From Aquiluna sp. (GTDB taxonomy: Bacteria > Actinomycetota > Actinomycetes > Actinomycetales > Microbacteriaceae), in contig JAOGAX010000005.1 in NCBI GenBank assembly GCA_028144365.1, positions 1 through 50,341 on the forward strand: a DNA stretch of 50,341 bases. The letters run 5' to 3'. The translations under genes were made by a program, and so were the position numbers. The stretch's first letter is position 1. Every line of letters begins with the position of its first letter. Below the pieces are notes generated by a model. It made no database searches and was not told the DNA's origin. It saw only the letters and a list, made by a program, of their open reading frames with translations. This document shows, one piece after another, positions 1 through 8,975 of this stretch.

Positions 1-1098
1 ACCAAGTTCGCTGTCAGGCTGGGGATTACTCGGACCAATACCGTCCGAGGCAGTCGCCCTGCCGTACTCGCCACCAAACCTGGAGGCATGCCGAATCACA
101 TCGTGGTTTGAAAGCACCCAGGTGCTCGGGGCTCCGACTGCGTCGAAGGCCTCGAAGCTCTCGTCTATTGCGGCCACCAAGGTGTCCTTTTGCCAACCGG
201 CATCGAGGAAGCGGAAATTGAATGTTTGATGGAACTCATCTGGCCTAACCCACTTGGCCATCAAGCTCAGCGGCAGCACATAGGCCTCTCCACACATCGC
301 GCGGTCACCGGGGTATTCGTCGAGAATGCTTCTCCAGTCCCGGAAGATTTCGTGGACCTCATCCTGGAACCACATCGGTGGAGCCTCACGTCCCTCAATG
401 AACCCTGCACCGGCCTCAGTTACATAGGGGTGGTCTGGCAGACCCTCCTTCTTTGCCATGGCGTGGGGCTGGTCTACTCGGAAGCCATCGACTCCGCGAT
501 CTAGCCAGAAACGCAGAATCTCCTCGAACGCCTTCTTGACCTTTGGGTTGGACCAGTTCAGATCCGGTTGGGAGGAGTCGAAGAGGTGGCAATACCACTG
601 GCCATCGGGGACTTGTGTCCAGGCGGGACCGCCAAACATTGATACCCAGTTATTTGGCGGTAGTTCCCCATTTTCACCCTTGCCGTCTTTGAAGTGGTAG
701 AAGTCTCGCTCCGGGGAACCCTTGGGGGACGCAAGTGCCTTTTGAAACCACTCATGCTGGTCGGAGCTGTGGTTGGGGACAAGGTCAATCATGACCCTCA
801 GGCCAAGCTCATGTGCCTTAGCGAGCATTTCGTCAAAGTCGTTCAGGTCACCAAACAGCGGATCCACGGCCACATAGTCACTAACGTCATAGCCCGCATC
901 TTTTTGGGGGGAACGGTAGAAGGGGGAGAGCCAGACGGCGTCAACCCCCAGCTCCTTTAGTGCCGGAAGACCCTTTGTGATCCCGGCAAGATCGCCCATG
1001 CCGTCGCCATTGGAATCCAGAAAGCTGCGGGGATAAATTTGGTAGATAACGCCCGAGCGCCACCACTGAGAGCCCTTGGTTGGCTCGTGAACTGCCAT
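1..1098 (-). CDS. Alpha-glucosidase, GH13 (3' end outside window)
   Basis: Cytoplasmic GH13 alpha-glucosidase, expected to release glucose from maltose and maltodextrins. The ATG is at 1098 and the reading frame is open to base 1, giving 366 N-terminal residues; the C-terminal third is outside the window. Visible family motifs are the N-terminal WWRSGVIYQIYPRSF, DLVPNHSS, the nucleophile region GFRVDQPHAM, the general acid region MCGEAYVLPL and LSNHDVIRH. There is no signal peptide. It starts 2 bp after the stop of the neighbouring, closely similar GH13 gene, so the two are co-transcribed and look like a tandem duplication. The residues after the nucleophile Asp (QPH) differ from VAH in the neighbour, which may reflect a different linkage or chain-length preference (inference). 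Confidence 0.9.
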   Translation of the reverse strand, partial: MAVHEPTKGSQWWRSGVIYQIYPRSFLDSNGDGMGDLAGITKGLPALKELGVDAVWLSPFYRSPQKDAGYDVSDYVAVDPLFGDLNDFDEMLAKAHELGLRVMIDLVPNHSSDQHEWFQKALASPKGSPERDFYHFKDGKGENGELPPNNWVSMFGGPAWTQVPDGQWYCHLFDSSQPDLNWSNPKVKKAFEEILRFWLDRGVDGFRVDQPHAMAKKEGLPDHPYVTEAGAGFIEGREAPPMWFQDEVHEIFRDWRSILDEYPGDRAMCGEAYVLPLSLMAKWVRPDEFHQTFNFRFLDAGWQKDTLVAAIDESFEAFDAVGAPSTWVLSNHDVIRHASRFGGEYGRATASDGIGPSNPQPDSELG

Positions 1099-1100
1099 TG

Positions 1101-2759
1101 CTAGAGCTTAATCCAGGCCACCTGGTCGTGCTCCAAGACTCCCTCGATGCTCAAATCATGCTGGGTGGTAACGAGAATTTCTCCCTCGGGCAGAGCCAGT
1201 GAGTCCGGTCCAAAATTCGCCACCACCAGGACGGAGTTGTTTTTATAGGCGAGTGTGGAGTCCGTGCAGAGGCTCTCGATCCACTCAAGATTTCCATCGC
1301 CTAGAGCGTTGCTCTTGCGAAAGCTGAGCAGGCGCTTGTAGAGCTCCAAGGTGCTGCCAGCAACGCCCTGCTGCCTGTCGCGGCTGTAGCCGCGGTAGTT
1401 TTCAGGCTGCGGCAGCCAGCTCTTACCGGTCTCGCTAAAGCCAAACGCGGGAGAGTCGGCCTCCCAGGGAATCGGAACCCTGCAGCCGTCGCGACCGACC
1501 CGCTCACCCTTTGTTCTAAAGAATGTTGGGTCCTGTCGGTACTCAGATTCCAAGGTGGTGTGCTCGGGAAGACCGAGCTCTTCTCCCTGGTAGAGGTAGC
1601 TGCTGCCTGGCAGGCCAAGCATGAAAGCACTGGCTGCCCGCCCAATTCTTTGACCTTTGGCTTCGTCAGGCTGCGGGTAGTCGGGGCCAATACCATCGCC
1701 CTGCTTCGGGATCTCTTTATAGGAAAGCCTGGTGACGTGTCGAATGACGTCGTGGTTGGAGAGCACCCAGGTACTTGGAGCCCCTACCGCACCAAACTCG
1801 AACAAAGACTCGTCGACCACCTCTTTGAGGCGCTTTGCCTCCCATTCGGTGGCCAGGTATTCAAAGTTGAACGCCTGGTGGTACTCGTCCTCGCGCACCC
1901 ACTTAGCCATCTTGCTCAGCGGCAATATCCAAGCCTCTGCTGCCATGGCGCGATTGTCATACTCGTCAATAACTTTGCGGAAGCCTCGGATGATGTCGTG
2001 AACACCCTCCTGGCCCCAGTGGGGGTGAGCCTTCTCGTCTTTCGGATCGCTATCGCTGCCGGTCATGGAACTAGAGAGCTCTTCGACGTCAGGTAGTCCA
2101 GGCTCCTTTATGAGAGCGTGCGCCACGTCGACTCGGAAACCATCCGCACCGCGGTCAAGCCAAAACCTCAGAACGCCGTGGAAGAACTTCTCAACCTCGG
2201 GATTGCCCCAGTTGAAATCGGGCTGTGAGGAGTCAAAGATGTGCAAATACCACTGGCCATCGTCAATCCTTGTCCACGCTGGTCCACCAAACACCGACTG
2301 CCAGTTGTTCGGTGGTAGCTCACCATCTTCTCCCTTGCCATCGGCGAAGTGGTAGTAGCTGCGCTCAGGAGAACCCTTGCCTGCCCTAAGCGCGGCCTTG
2401 AATAGGGGGTGCTCACTCGAGGAGTGATTTGGAACCAGATCCACAATCACCTTGAGTCCCAGGTCATGAGCCTTTGAAAGAACCGAATCAAAGTCTTCAA
2501 GCGTTCCAAAGAGCGGGTCAAGGTCGGTGTAGTCACTGACGTCATAACCGGCGTCCTTTTGGGGAGAGCTCATAAAGGGAGAGAACCAAATGGCATCAAT
2601 CCCGAGCTCGCTCAGTGACTCAAGTCTTCCCTCAACACCCTTGAGGTCCCCCATGCCATCGCCGTTGCCGTCAGCAAAGCTTCGTGGGTAGATCTGGTAA
2701 ATAACTGCGTTGCGCCACCATTTTCCAGGCGCGTTGGTCGATGCATCGGCAAGGGTCAT
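1101..2759 (-). CDS. Alpha-glucosidase, GH13
   Basis: Cytoplasmic GH13 alpha-glucosidase of about 552 residues, a usual length for actinobacterial family members. Motifs in order are WWRNAVIYQIYPRSF near the N terminus, DLVPNHSS, GFRVDVAHAL with the nucleophile Asp near residue 210, AAEAWILPL with the acid/base Glu, and LSNHDVIRH. The frame is open upstream to 2789, but ATG at 2759 (MTLADAS) gives a start close to the first conserved segment; the extra 10 residues are not conserved-looking. It is the first gene of a minus-strand operon with the partial paralogue downstream, and diverges from malE across a region holding two LacI-type palindromes. The role is hydrolysis of maltodextrins imported by the MalEFG system. 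Confidence 0.92.
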   Translation of the reverse strand: MTLADASTNAPGKWWRNAVIYQIYPRSFADGNGDGMGDLKGVEGRLESLSELGIDAIWFSPFMSSPQKDAGYDVSDYTDLDPLFGTLEDFDSVLSKAHDLGLKVIVDLVPNHSSSEHPLFKAALRAGKGSPERSYYHFADGKGEDGELPPNNWQSVFGGPAWTRIDDGQWYLHIFDSSQPDFNWGNPEVEKFFHGVLRFWLDRGADGFRVDVAHALIKEPGLPDVEELSSSMTGSDSDPKDEKAHPHWGQEGVHDIIRGFRKVIDEYDNRAMAAEAWILPLSKMAKWVREDEYHQAFNFEYLATEWEAKRLKEVVDESLFEFGAVGAPSTWVLSNHDVIRHVTRLSYKEIPKQGDGIGPDYPQPDEAKGQRIGRAASAFMLGLPGSSYLYQGEELGLPEHTTLESEYRQDPTFFRTKGERVGRDGCRVPIPWEADSPAFGFSETGKSWLPQPENYRGYSRDRQQGVAGSTLELYKRLLSFRKSNALGDGNLEWIESLCTDSTLAYKNNSVLVVANFGPDSLALPEGEILVTTQHDLSIEGVLEHDQVAWIKL

Positions 2760-2854
2760 GAGCGAAATTGTATGGGTTTCAGATTCCAATTACCTGACAT
2801 TGAAAAATCGCTGTAAATGGCAAAAAAATGGGGGTTTGGCCAGTATTTGAGCAT

Positions 2855-2870
2855 CTGTAAACGATTACAG
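2855..2870. promoter_or_regulatory. LacI-family type operator 1
   Basis: CTGTAAACGATTACAG is an imperfect palindrome (arms CTGTAA/TTACAG, centre ACGA) with the central CG typical of LacI-family sites. It lies about 95 bp upstream of the alpha-glucosidase start and about 67 bp centre-to-centre from the second site. The regulator itself is not in the window; a maltose-type LacI repressor is an inference. Confidence 0.65.
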
Positions 2871-2921
2871 AAAACGCCGTCTTTACTGGCTCTAAGTCGC
2901 TTTGTTACTGAGTTGTTATCG

Positions 2922-2937
2922 TTGTAAACGCTTACAA
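2922..2937. promoter_or_regulatory. LacI-family type operator 2
   Basis: TTGTAAACGCTTACAA has perfect 6-bp arms (TTGTAA/TTACAA) around ACGC and shares TGTAAACG.TTACA with the site at 2855. It lies about 90 bp upstream of the malE start, so a single regulator could control both divergent operons. Confidence 0.7.
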
Positions 2938-3027
2938 GTTTGCGTCTAACTTTCGCCAGGAGTGAACTAGAGGGGCTTGCCGTTGCAGGCAAATCTATTT
3001 CCGTTTCAGGTACTGAAAGGTGCTCTA

Positions 3028-4269
3028 TTGAAAACCACTAAGCGCAGCCTGTTTGCTGTCGGCGCAGTCGCCGCAGTTTCAGCGCTAGTTCTATCTGGTT
3101 GTGCAGCCGAAGAGGCTGAGCCAACCGCAACCGCTACTGCTACTCAGTCCGAGGCTCCTGCCGAGGACACTCCAGCAATCGAGACTCTCACTGTCTGGGT
3201 TGACGACAAGTCCGGCGCATCCCTTGAAGACGTCGCAGCTCAGTTCGAAGCGGACACCGGAATCGCTGTCGAGCTCGTGATCAAGGACTTCGGATCAATT
3301 CGCGACGAGGCGATCACTGCAATCCCTACCGGAGAGGGACCTGACCTTCTGGTTGGTGCTCACGACTGGACTGGCGCTCTAGTTGCAGCAGGAGCGATCG
3401 CTCCAGTTGAGCTGGGAGCAGTTACCGATAACTTCCGTGCGAACGCACTCGCAGCATTCTCATACGACAGCGCCCTCTATGGTCTGCCATTTGGAGTTGA
3501 AAACATCGGGCTTGTTTGCAACAGCTCGATGGTCCCAGAGCAGCCAGCAACCTGGGAAGAGGTTGTAGCAGCAGGTGTTGAGGTTGCCATGAGCGAAGAC
3601 GGCGGCGACCCTTACCACATGTACTACATCCAGACCTCGTTTGGTGCTCCAGTGTTCGTTCAGAACGCTGATGGCTCCTACACTTCTGAGCTAGGCATGG
3701 GTAGCGACGGCGGCTTCGAGTTTGCTCAATGGCTGGCTGACAACGGTGACACCTTCTCCTTCATGGACTATGGAACAACCGAGGCAGCGATCAAGTCAGG
3801 CGAGCTTGCCTGCTGGATTACCGGCCCATGGGCTGCTCCATCAATTGCTGAAGGTCTAGGTGAGGACGGCTACGCCATCTACTCACTTCCTTCGGTTGGA
3901 GGACAACCTGCGAGCCAGTTCCTTGGCGCTCAGGGATTCTTCATCTCTAGCCAGACCGACGACCCACTGTATGTGAACAAGTTCCTGGGTGAGTACGTTG
4001 GTAGCGAGGCTGCCCAGACATCAATCTTTGAGATTGGTGGACGTATCCCAGCTCACAAGGCGGTTCTTGAGGCCGCTAGCGGCAACAAGATTGTGCAGGG
4101 CTTCGGCGCTGCTGGTGCAAACGCCGCTCCAATGCCATCGATTCCAGAAATGGGTAGCGTTTGGGCCTCATGGGGTTCAACCGAGGCTGCCATCATGACT
4201 GGCAAGGTAGACCCAGCTGAGGGTTGGCAGAAGATGATCGATGAGATCAACGCTGCCATCGCTGGCTAA
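3028..4269 (+). CDS. malE: Maltose/maltodextrin-binding lipoprotein of an ABC transporter
   Basis: Extracellular substrate-binding lipoprotein (413 aa) that captures maltodextrins for MalFG. The signal peptide runs MKTTKRSL, a hydrophobic stretch, then the lipobox LSGC with the lipidated Cys near residue 26, followed by a Thr/Ala/Glu-rich linker. The mature part carries family-1-like segments such as LTVWVDDKSG, GPDLLVGAHDW and the C-terminal region EGWQKMIDEIN. The TTG at 3028 is chosen over the longer frame from 2977 because GAAAGG lies 7 bp upstream and the signal peptide then begins correctly. It is first in malE-malF-malG-GH13; a strong hairpin follows the stop. Maltodextrin as ligand is inferred from the GH13 neighbours. 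Confidence 0.9.
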   Translation: MKTTKRSLFAVGAVAAVSALVLSGCAAEEAEPTATATATQSEAPAEDTPAIETLTVWVDDKSGASLEDVAAQFEADTGIAVELVIKDFGSIRDEAITAIPTGEGPDLLVGAHDWTGALVAAGAIAPVELGAVTDNFRANALAAFSYDSALYGLPFGVENIGLVCNSSMVPEQPATWEEVVAAGVEVAMSEDGGDPYHMYYIQTSFGAPVFVQNADGSYTSELGMGSDGGFEFAQWLADNGDTFSFMDYGTTEAAIKSGELACWITGPWAAPSIAEGLGEDGYAIYSLPSVGGQPASQFLGAQGFFISSQTDDPLYVNKFLGEYVGSEAAQTSIFEIGGRIPAHKAVLEAASGNKIVQGFGAAGANAAPMPSIPEMGSVWASWGSTEAAIMTGKVDPAEGWQKMIDEINAAIAG

Positions 4270-4287
4270 TTAGCAACATCATCTGAG

Positions 4288-4323
4288 AAAGGGGGCGTCC
4301 GCCAAAGGACGCCCCCTTTTTCT
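4288..4323 (+). terminator. Hairpin between malE and malF (partial terminator)
   Basis: A 13-bp stem (AAAGGGGGCGTCC at 4288-4300 with GGACGCCCCCTTT at 4307-4319), a 6-nt loop GCCAAA and a following run of T. As it sits inside the operon it probably trims downstream transcription so that the binding protein is made in excess over the permeases. Confidence 0.85.
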
Positions 4324-4343
4324 CTGATTAGAGCAGGATCGTT

Positions 4344-5975
4344 TTGAGCACAGAGACCCGCGGACCAACATGGCAACTGCCAAAGGGCAGAACTAAGTCC
4401 AACACCGCACTGAATGACGGTGGAACGCCTTCACTATTTGGAACCTTGGTGAAGATAGTTCTGCTGGGACTGATGTCTGCGGCCATGGTTTTTGCCATCA
4501 TGATCCTGATTGGCAATGAGGACTACCTCTTTGCCGGAATTGTGGCTGTTGCGACACTGATTGTGAATTGGGTTTACCTACGGCGCGGAAGGCTTCCTGC
4601 CAAATACCTGGCGCCCGGACTCATTTTCATGGCGGTTTTTCAGGTCTATGTTGTTGGCTACTCGGCCTACATCGCCTTCACCAACTACGGCACCATGCAT
4701 AACAGCGACAAGGATGATGCCATCAACGCAATGTTGCTCAATGGCCAAACCAGGATTGATGGGGAGCCCATTTATCCGTTGACCGTCGTTACCGATGCTG
4801 ATGGTCAACTTAACTTTCTAGTCACGTTGACCGACAACTCTGGCGCAATGCAGGTGAAGGTTGCCGCGGATGGTGAAGTCCTTCAACAAGTGACGCCTAC
4901 AGAATTCAACTCTTTTGGTAAGGCCACTGCGGCCGAAGGATTCACCGAGCTTCCCTTCAGAGAAATCGCCGCAATTCAGGAAGACGTGGTTAGGGCCAAG
5001 CTGTATTTGAGTGACGACCCTGACTCCTACTTCCTAATGACCCCGGACGCCTCCCAGGCCGTTGTCTTTGGGCCTCGGCTTGACTACGACCCTGTAGCGG
5101 ACACCATGACCCGAGTCGAAGACGGCAAAGTCTTTTTCGATTCTGGCGAGGGAACGTACAGGAGTGCAGACGGGGAGGATCTTGCGCCTGGATGGCGAGT
5201 AGAGGTCGGACTTCTCAACTTCGAACGAGCGGTCACGGATCCGGGTATCCGCGAGCCACTTCTCCGGGTCACTATCTGGACATTCGCTTTTGCAATTCTC
5301 TCTGTGCTCACAACATTTGTTCTGGGCCTGGGCCTGGCTCTGCTCTTCAATGACGCAAAGCTTCGTGGACAGCGCTGGTATCGGGTGGCGATGATTTTGC
5401 CCTATGCCTTCCCAGGCTTCCTTTCTGCCTTCGTATGGCGAGCCCTCTACAACAAGGACTACGGGTTTATAAATGTGGTGCTGTTTGGAGGGGCGGAGAT
5501 ACCGTGGCTCACTGATGAGTTCTTGGTGAAGATATCCATCCTGTTAGTGAATCTCTGGCTCGGCTTCCCCTACATGTTCTTGATCACAACAGGTGCTTTG
5601 CAGTCCATACCTTCGGATTTGATGGAGTCGGCTCGCATCGATGGAGCGACCGCATGGCAGCAGCTCAGGCTCATTAAGCTGCCACTGCTGCTAGTTTCTG
5701 TTGCGCCGCTTTTGATTACTTCTTTTGCCTTCAATTTCAATAATTTCAGTTTGATATATCTGTTATCCGGGGGCGGGCCGAAAGACTTTGACGCGACGAT
5801 AAATGTGGGGCATAGCGACATCTTGATTTCCATGGTCTACAAGATCGCATTCTCAACCGGAGAGGGCCGTGACTTTGGTTTGGCTAGCGCCTTCTCAATT
5901 CTGATCTTCTTCATCGTGGGAACCGTCTCCTATTTCTCCTTCCGCAGGACTAAGACTCTTGAGGATGTGAACTAA
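4344..5975 (+). CDS. malF: Maltose ABC transporter permease MalF
   Basis: Inner-membrane permease (543 aa), close to the size of MalF proteins that carry a large extracytoplasmic domain. The N-terminal helices lie within about the first 110 residues (two of them around GLMSAAMVFAIMILIG and LIFMAVFQVYVVGY), then an extracytoplasmic region of roughly 170-200 residues, then the core helices. The EAA-type loop that docks with the ATPase is visible as SARIDGATAWQQLRLIKLPL. The TTG start at 4344 is the most plausible in-frame start after the hairpin; no strong Shine-Dalgarno is evident. The stop overlaps the malG ATG by one base (TAATG), indicating translational coupling. It forms a heterodimer with MalG. 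Confidence 0.9.
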   Translation: MSTETRGPTWQLPKGRTKSNTALNDGGTPSLFGTLVKIVLLGLMSAAMVFAIMILIGNEDYLFAGIVAVATLIVNWVYLRRGRLPAKYLAPGLIFMAVFQVYVVGYSAYIAFTNYGTMHNSDKDDAINAMLLNGQTRIDGEPIYPLTVVTDADGQLNFLVTLTDNSGAMQVKVAADGEVLQQVTPTEFNSFGKATAAEGFTELPFREIAAIQEDVVRAKLYLSDDPDSYFLMTPDASQAVVFGPRLDYDPVADTMTRVEDGKVFFDSGEGTYRSADGEDLAPGWRVEVGLLNFERAVTDPGIREPLLRVTIWTFAFAILSVLTTFVLGLGLALLFNDAKLRGQRWYRVAMILPYAFPGFLSAFVWRALYNKDYGFINVVLFGGAEIPWLTDEFLVKISILLVNLWLGFPYMFLITTGALQSIPSDLMESARIDGATAWQQLRLIKLPLLLVSVAPLLITSFAFNFNNFSLIYLLSGGGPKDFDATINVGHSDILISMVYKIAFSTGEGRDFGLASAFSILIFFIVGTVSYFSFRRTKTLEDVN

Positions 5976-6901
5976 TGGACAAAGAACTAAGCAAGGAAGA
6001 GCTCAAGGCCTACAAGGCCGCAAAGGCCCAGCTGACCGATGAGCGGAAGCTAACCTTTGGAGGGTGGCTGCGCAAGAAGGGCTGGAAGCACCTTGTCGGT
6101 TGGGTAATGGTTGTTTACTCAATCTTCCCGATTGTTTACGTAATCTCCGGATCCTTTGCAAACGCCGACCAGTTCACCTCGACGCTTTTCTCCTCGTTCA
6201 CGACAGACAACTACGTCGATCTTTTCAATGATCCATATCGGCCATTTGCCAACTGGTTTGTGAACACCCTGTTTATCTCGGGCACAGCAGCCATTGGCTC
6301 GGTCTTTCTCTCGGCGCTCGCGGCATATGCGTTTTCGAGACTGCGATTTACGGGTCGCAGGGCTGGGCTATTGACTCTGATCCTGGTTCAGATGTTCCCG
6401 CAGCTCTTGGCCCTTGTTGCCATCTACGCGCTGCTGGTGAACATCGGTAACGTCTTTCCGTTCTTAGGAATTGGTTCTCAGCTCGCGCTGATCATGGTTT
6501 ATCTCGGTGGAGCACTGGGAGCGAACACCTATTTGATGTATGGGTTCTTCAACACGATTCCAAAGGAGCTCGACGAGGCTGCGAAGATCGATGGTGCTAC
6601 TCACACCCAGATCTTCTACGGCATCATTCTCAGACTTGCTGCTCCGATTCTTGCCGTCATTGGACTGCTTGCATTTATCGGCACCAGCAGCGACTTCGTG
6701 CTGGCGAACATTATTTTGACCAAGCCGGAGAGCAAGACTCTTGCGGTTGGTCTTTACATGTATGTCTCTGATCAGTTCGGTCAGCGATGGACCATATTTG
6801 CTGCCGGCGCGGTTCTGGCAGCCATTCCGATTGTGGCCCTGTTCTTGTATCTGCAGAAGTACATCGTGTCGGGTCTGACCGGCGGCGCGGTTAAGGGTTA
6901 G
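5975..6901 (+). CDS. malG: Maltose ABC transporter permease MalG
   Basis: Inner-membrane permease (308 aa) with six predicted membrane segments after a basic, Lys-rich cytoplasmic N terminus. The EAA-type loop DEAAKIDGATHTQIFYGIIL, near residue 205, contacts the ATPase. The gene overlaps the malF stop by one base and is followed within 15 bp by the GH13 gene. No MalK/MsiK-type ATPase gene occurs in the operon, so a shared ATPase encoded elsewhere is expected, as is known for actinobacterial sugar importers of this class. Confidence 0.92.
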   Translation: MDKELSKEELKAYKAAKAQLTDERKLTFGGWLRKKGWKHLVGWVMVVYSIFPIVYVISGSFANADQFTSTLFSSFTTDNYVDLFNDPYRPFANWFVNTLFISGTAAIGSVFLSALAAYAFSRLRFTGRRAGLLTLILVQMFPQLLALVAIYALLVNIGNVFPFLGIGSQLALIMVYLGGALGANTYLMYGFFNTIPKELDEAAKIDGATHTQIFYGIILRLAAPILAVIGLLAFIGTSSDFVLANIILTKPESKTLAVGLYMYVSDQFGQRWTIFAAGAVLAAIPIVALFLYLQKYIVSGLTGGAVKG

Positions 6902-6915
6902 TAGGTTTGTCGGTA

Positions 6916-8760
6916 ATGACCAACCTTGCACTTCAGCCACATCACGATGGATCCGCACTTTATGTAGCGAATCAAAAACCAAAACTTGGTGACAAGGTAA
7001 AGCTGCGGATTCGAATCCACTCATCCTTTGGGCCTGTGAAGCAGGTCATGGTTCGCCAGAGCGACTCGGGTGAGGGCTTTCTAACCCCCAAGTTCAAGGT
7101 CTTTGCCAAGCGCCACGGCTGGAGCTGGTTCGAGGGTCAGGTAGTGATGTATAACCCGGAGATCCACTACCGCTTCTACATCGAGCTCAAAAGCGGCGAG
7201 AGCTTTTGGCTAAACGGTGTGGGCCTGCATGAGCTTGACCAACCCGATCGCGATGACTTCAAGATCAATACCTACAACTCAGTTCCGAAGTGGGCATCGG
7301 GCGCAGTTTTGTATCAGGTATTTCCAGATCGCTTTGCGAGAAGTGCAGAGGCTGACAAGAGGACACCACCAAAGTGGGCCATCCCTAAGAAGTGGTCAGA
7401 CCCAGTTATCGGCAAGGGGCCAGGAACCGCTGAGCAGTTCTTTGGAGGGGATCTCAAGGGCGTCGAGGAGCACCTTGATCACCTAAAGAAGCTCGGGGCA
7501 ACAATTTTGTATATGACCCCCTTCTTCCCGGGAGGTTCTAACCACCGCTATGACGCTTCGAACTTTGATTCAGTTGACGAGCTGCTCGGCGGCAACAAGG
7601 CACTTCAGTCGCTTGTCAAGAAAGCCCACTCAATGGGCCTCAAGGTCATGGGCGATCTCACCGCCAACCACTCGGGCGATAAGCACGAATGGTTTGTTGC
7701 TGCCTATAAAAACCCCAAAGCCCTGGAGAGCGAGTTCTACTACTTCTCCGATGGGAACAAGAAGTATGACTCTTGGTGGGGAGTGCCATCACTTCCCAAG
7801 TTCAACTGGAACTCTGAGGAGCTAAGAAAGCGCTTTATTCGCGGCAAGAGCTCGGTGGTTGCAAAGTGGCTGAAGGCGCCCTACGGGTTAGATGGCTGGC
7901 GCATTGACGTTGCCAACATGACTGGCTGGATTCGCGATGACAACTTCAACAGGGAAATCGCAAACACCATCAGGGCGACCATGAACGAAGTCTCCCCAGA
8001 GACTTTCTTGATTGGCGAGTTCACCTCAGATGCTGCGAACCACGTTGAGGGTGACAACTACCAGTCGACAATGACCTACTCGAACTTCACGCGACCAACT
8101 TGGCGCTGGCTCTGGAATCCCAAGGAGAAAAGAGACGAGGGCCAGGTTGGCGTTGGCCGCAAGGGAATTGGTGCTCACGAGCTGGTTCAGCTCCACCAAA
8201 GATTTGCAGGCATCTTCCCCTGGCACGTTCGCATGCACAACCTAAATGCTTTGGATACCCACGACACGGGCAGGTTCAAGACCTTCGCGATTCCAGGTGC
8301 TCAGCGGGTGGCAGCGGGCATGCAGTTCACCTTCCCAGGCATCCCGATGATCTTCTCGGGCGACGAGTTTGGGCTAGACGGCTGGAACGGCGAGAGCTCG
8401 AGAACTCCAATGCCATGGAACCTAGAGCGCCAGGCGGATCCGACCATGATCGAGACCTACGCACGGCTCTCTCAGATTCGCAAGAAGCACCGCGCTTTGG
8501 TTGATGGTTCGATGAGGTTCCTCTACTCATCTAAGGAGGCCCTTGTCTACATTCGAGAGTCAAAAACCGAGTCTGTCTTGGTCTGTGTGAGCCGCGGCAA
8601 GGACCGCAGGGTGGAGTTTCCAAAGGATGCAATTGCCTCTCCAGAGCGAGCAGAGAACCTCTTTGGAAATGGCAACCTAAGGGTGGTTGGGTCCAAGGTT
8701 CGCTATGACGCAGTGGCCCTAGATCTGCAGATTTGGCGTTTGCCTAGCGCTGTTCGCTAG
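6916..8760 (+). CDS. Neopullulanase/cyclomaltodextrinase-like GH13 hydrolase
   Basis: GH13 enzyme of about 614 residues with an N-terminal beta-sandwich-like domain (roughly residues 1-115, ending before VLYQVFPDRFARS), which is typical of maltogenic amylase/neopullulanase-type enzymes. Catalytic-domain motifs are DLTANHSGD, GLDGWRIDVANM (nucleophile Asp), FLIGEFTSD (acid Glu) and LDTHDTGR. There is no signal peptide, so it acts in the cytoplasm on imported maltodextrins or cyclodextrins. ATG at 6916 is preferred because GTAGG at 6901-6905 is a suitably spaced ribosome site; a TTG at 6907 is possible. It closes the malEFG operon. Confidence 0.88.
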   Translation: MTNLALQPHHDGSALYVANQKPKLGDKVKLRIRIHSSFGPVKQVMVRQSDSGEGFLTPKFKVFAKRHGWSWFEGQVVMYNPEIHYRFYIELKSGESFWLNGVGLHELDQPDRDDFKINTYNSVPKWASGAVLYQVFPDRFARSAEADKRTPPKWAIPKKWSDPVIGKGPGTAEQFFGGDLKGVEEHLDHLKKLGATILYMTPFFPGGSNHRYDASNFDSVDELLGGNKALQSLVKKAHSMGLKVMGDLTANHSGDKHEWFVAAYKNPKALESEFYYFSDGNKKYDSWWGVPSLPKFNWNSEELRKRFIRGKSSVVAKWLKAPYGLDGWRIDVANMTGWIRDDNFNREIANTIRATMNEVSPETFLIGEFTSDAANHVEGDNYQSTMTYSNFTRPTWRWLWNPKEKRDEGQVGVGRKGIGAHELVQLHQRFAGIFPWHVRMHNLNALDTHDTGRFKTFAIPGAQRVAAGMQFTFPGIPMIFSGDEFGLDGWNGESSRTPMPWNLERQADPTMIETYARLSQIRKKHRALVDGSMRFLYSSKEALVYIRESKTESVLVCVSRGKDRRVEFPKDAIASPERAENLFGNGNLRVVGSKVRYDAVALDLQIWRLPSAVR

Positions 8761-8786
8761 TGCTAATCTGTCTCGGTTGCAGAAGC

Positions 8787-8858
<72 letters not shown>

Positions 8859-8877
8859 CGATCTTCAAAGATCAAGC

Positions 8878-8954
8878 GGCGGGGTAGCTCAGGTGGTTAG
8901 AGCGCACGGCTCATAATCGTGAGGTCGCGGGTTCGAGCCCCGCCCCCGCTACCA
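8878..8954 (+). tRNA. tRNA-Met (CAT), elongator type
   Basis: Acceptor GGCGGGG/CCCCGCT (G-U at the first pair), anticodon stem CACGG/TCGTG with loop CTCATAA (anticodon CAT), T arm GCGGG-TTCGAGC-CCCGC and encoded CCA at 8952-8954. The anticodon stem lacks the three G-C pairs of initiator tRNA, so I call it elongator. Confidence 0.93.
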
Positions 8955-8975
8955 AACACCGAATAGTCTTATCTC

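Larger units (their letters stand above)
2760..3027. promoter_or_regulatory. Divergent regulatory region of the maltodextrin locus
   Basis: This 268-bp region separates the alpha-glucosidase operon (-) from malE (+). It contains two near-palindromes with TGTAA/TTACA arms, annotated separately, and must hold the promoters of both operons. A GAAAGG ribosome binding site at 3015-3020 precedes the malE TTG start. I could not pick -35/-10 pairs with confidence. Confidence 0.7.

Noticed and set aside
1560-2096. 178-codon plus-strand ORF inside the alpha-glucosidase gene
   Set aside because: Antisense shadow of a conserved GH13 gene.
6464-7024. 186-codon minus-strand ORF across malG and the GH13 gene
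   Set aside because: It is antisense to two well-supported genes, has no recognisable domain and no ribosome site.
8740-8769. Promoter TTGCCT-18-TAATCT before tRNA-Thr
   Set aside because: Both hexamers match consensus weakly, so I do not list it as a feature.
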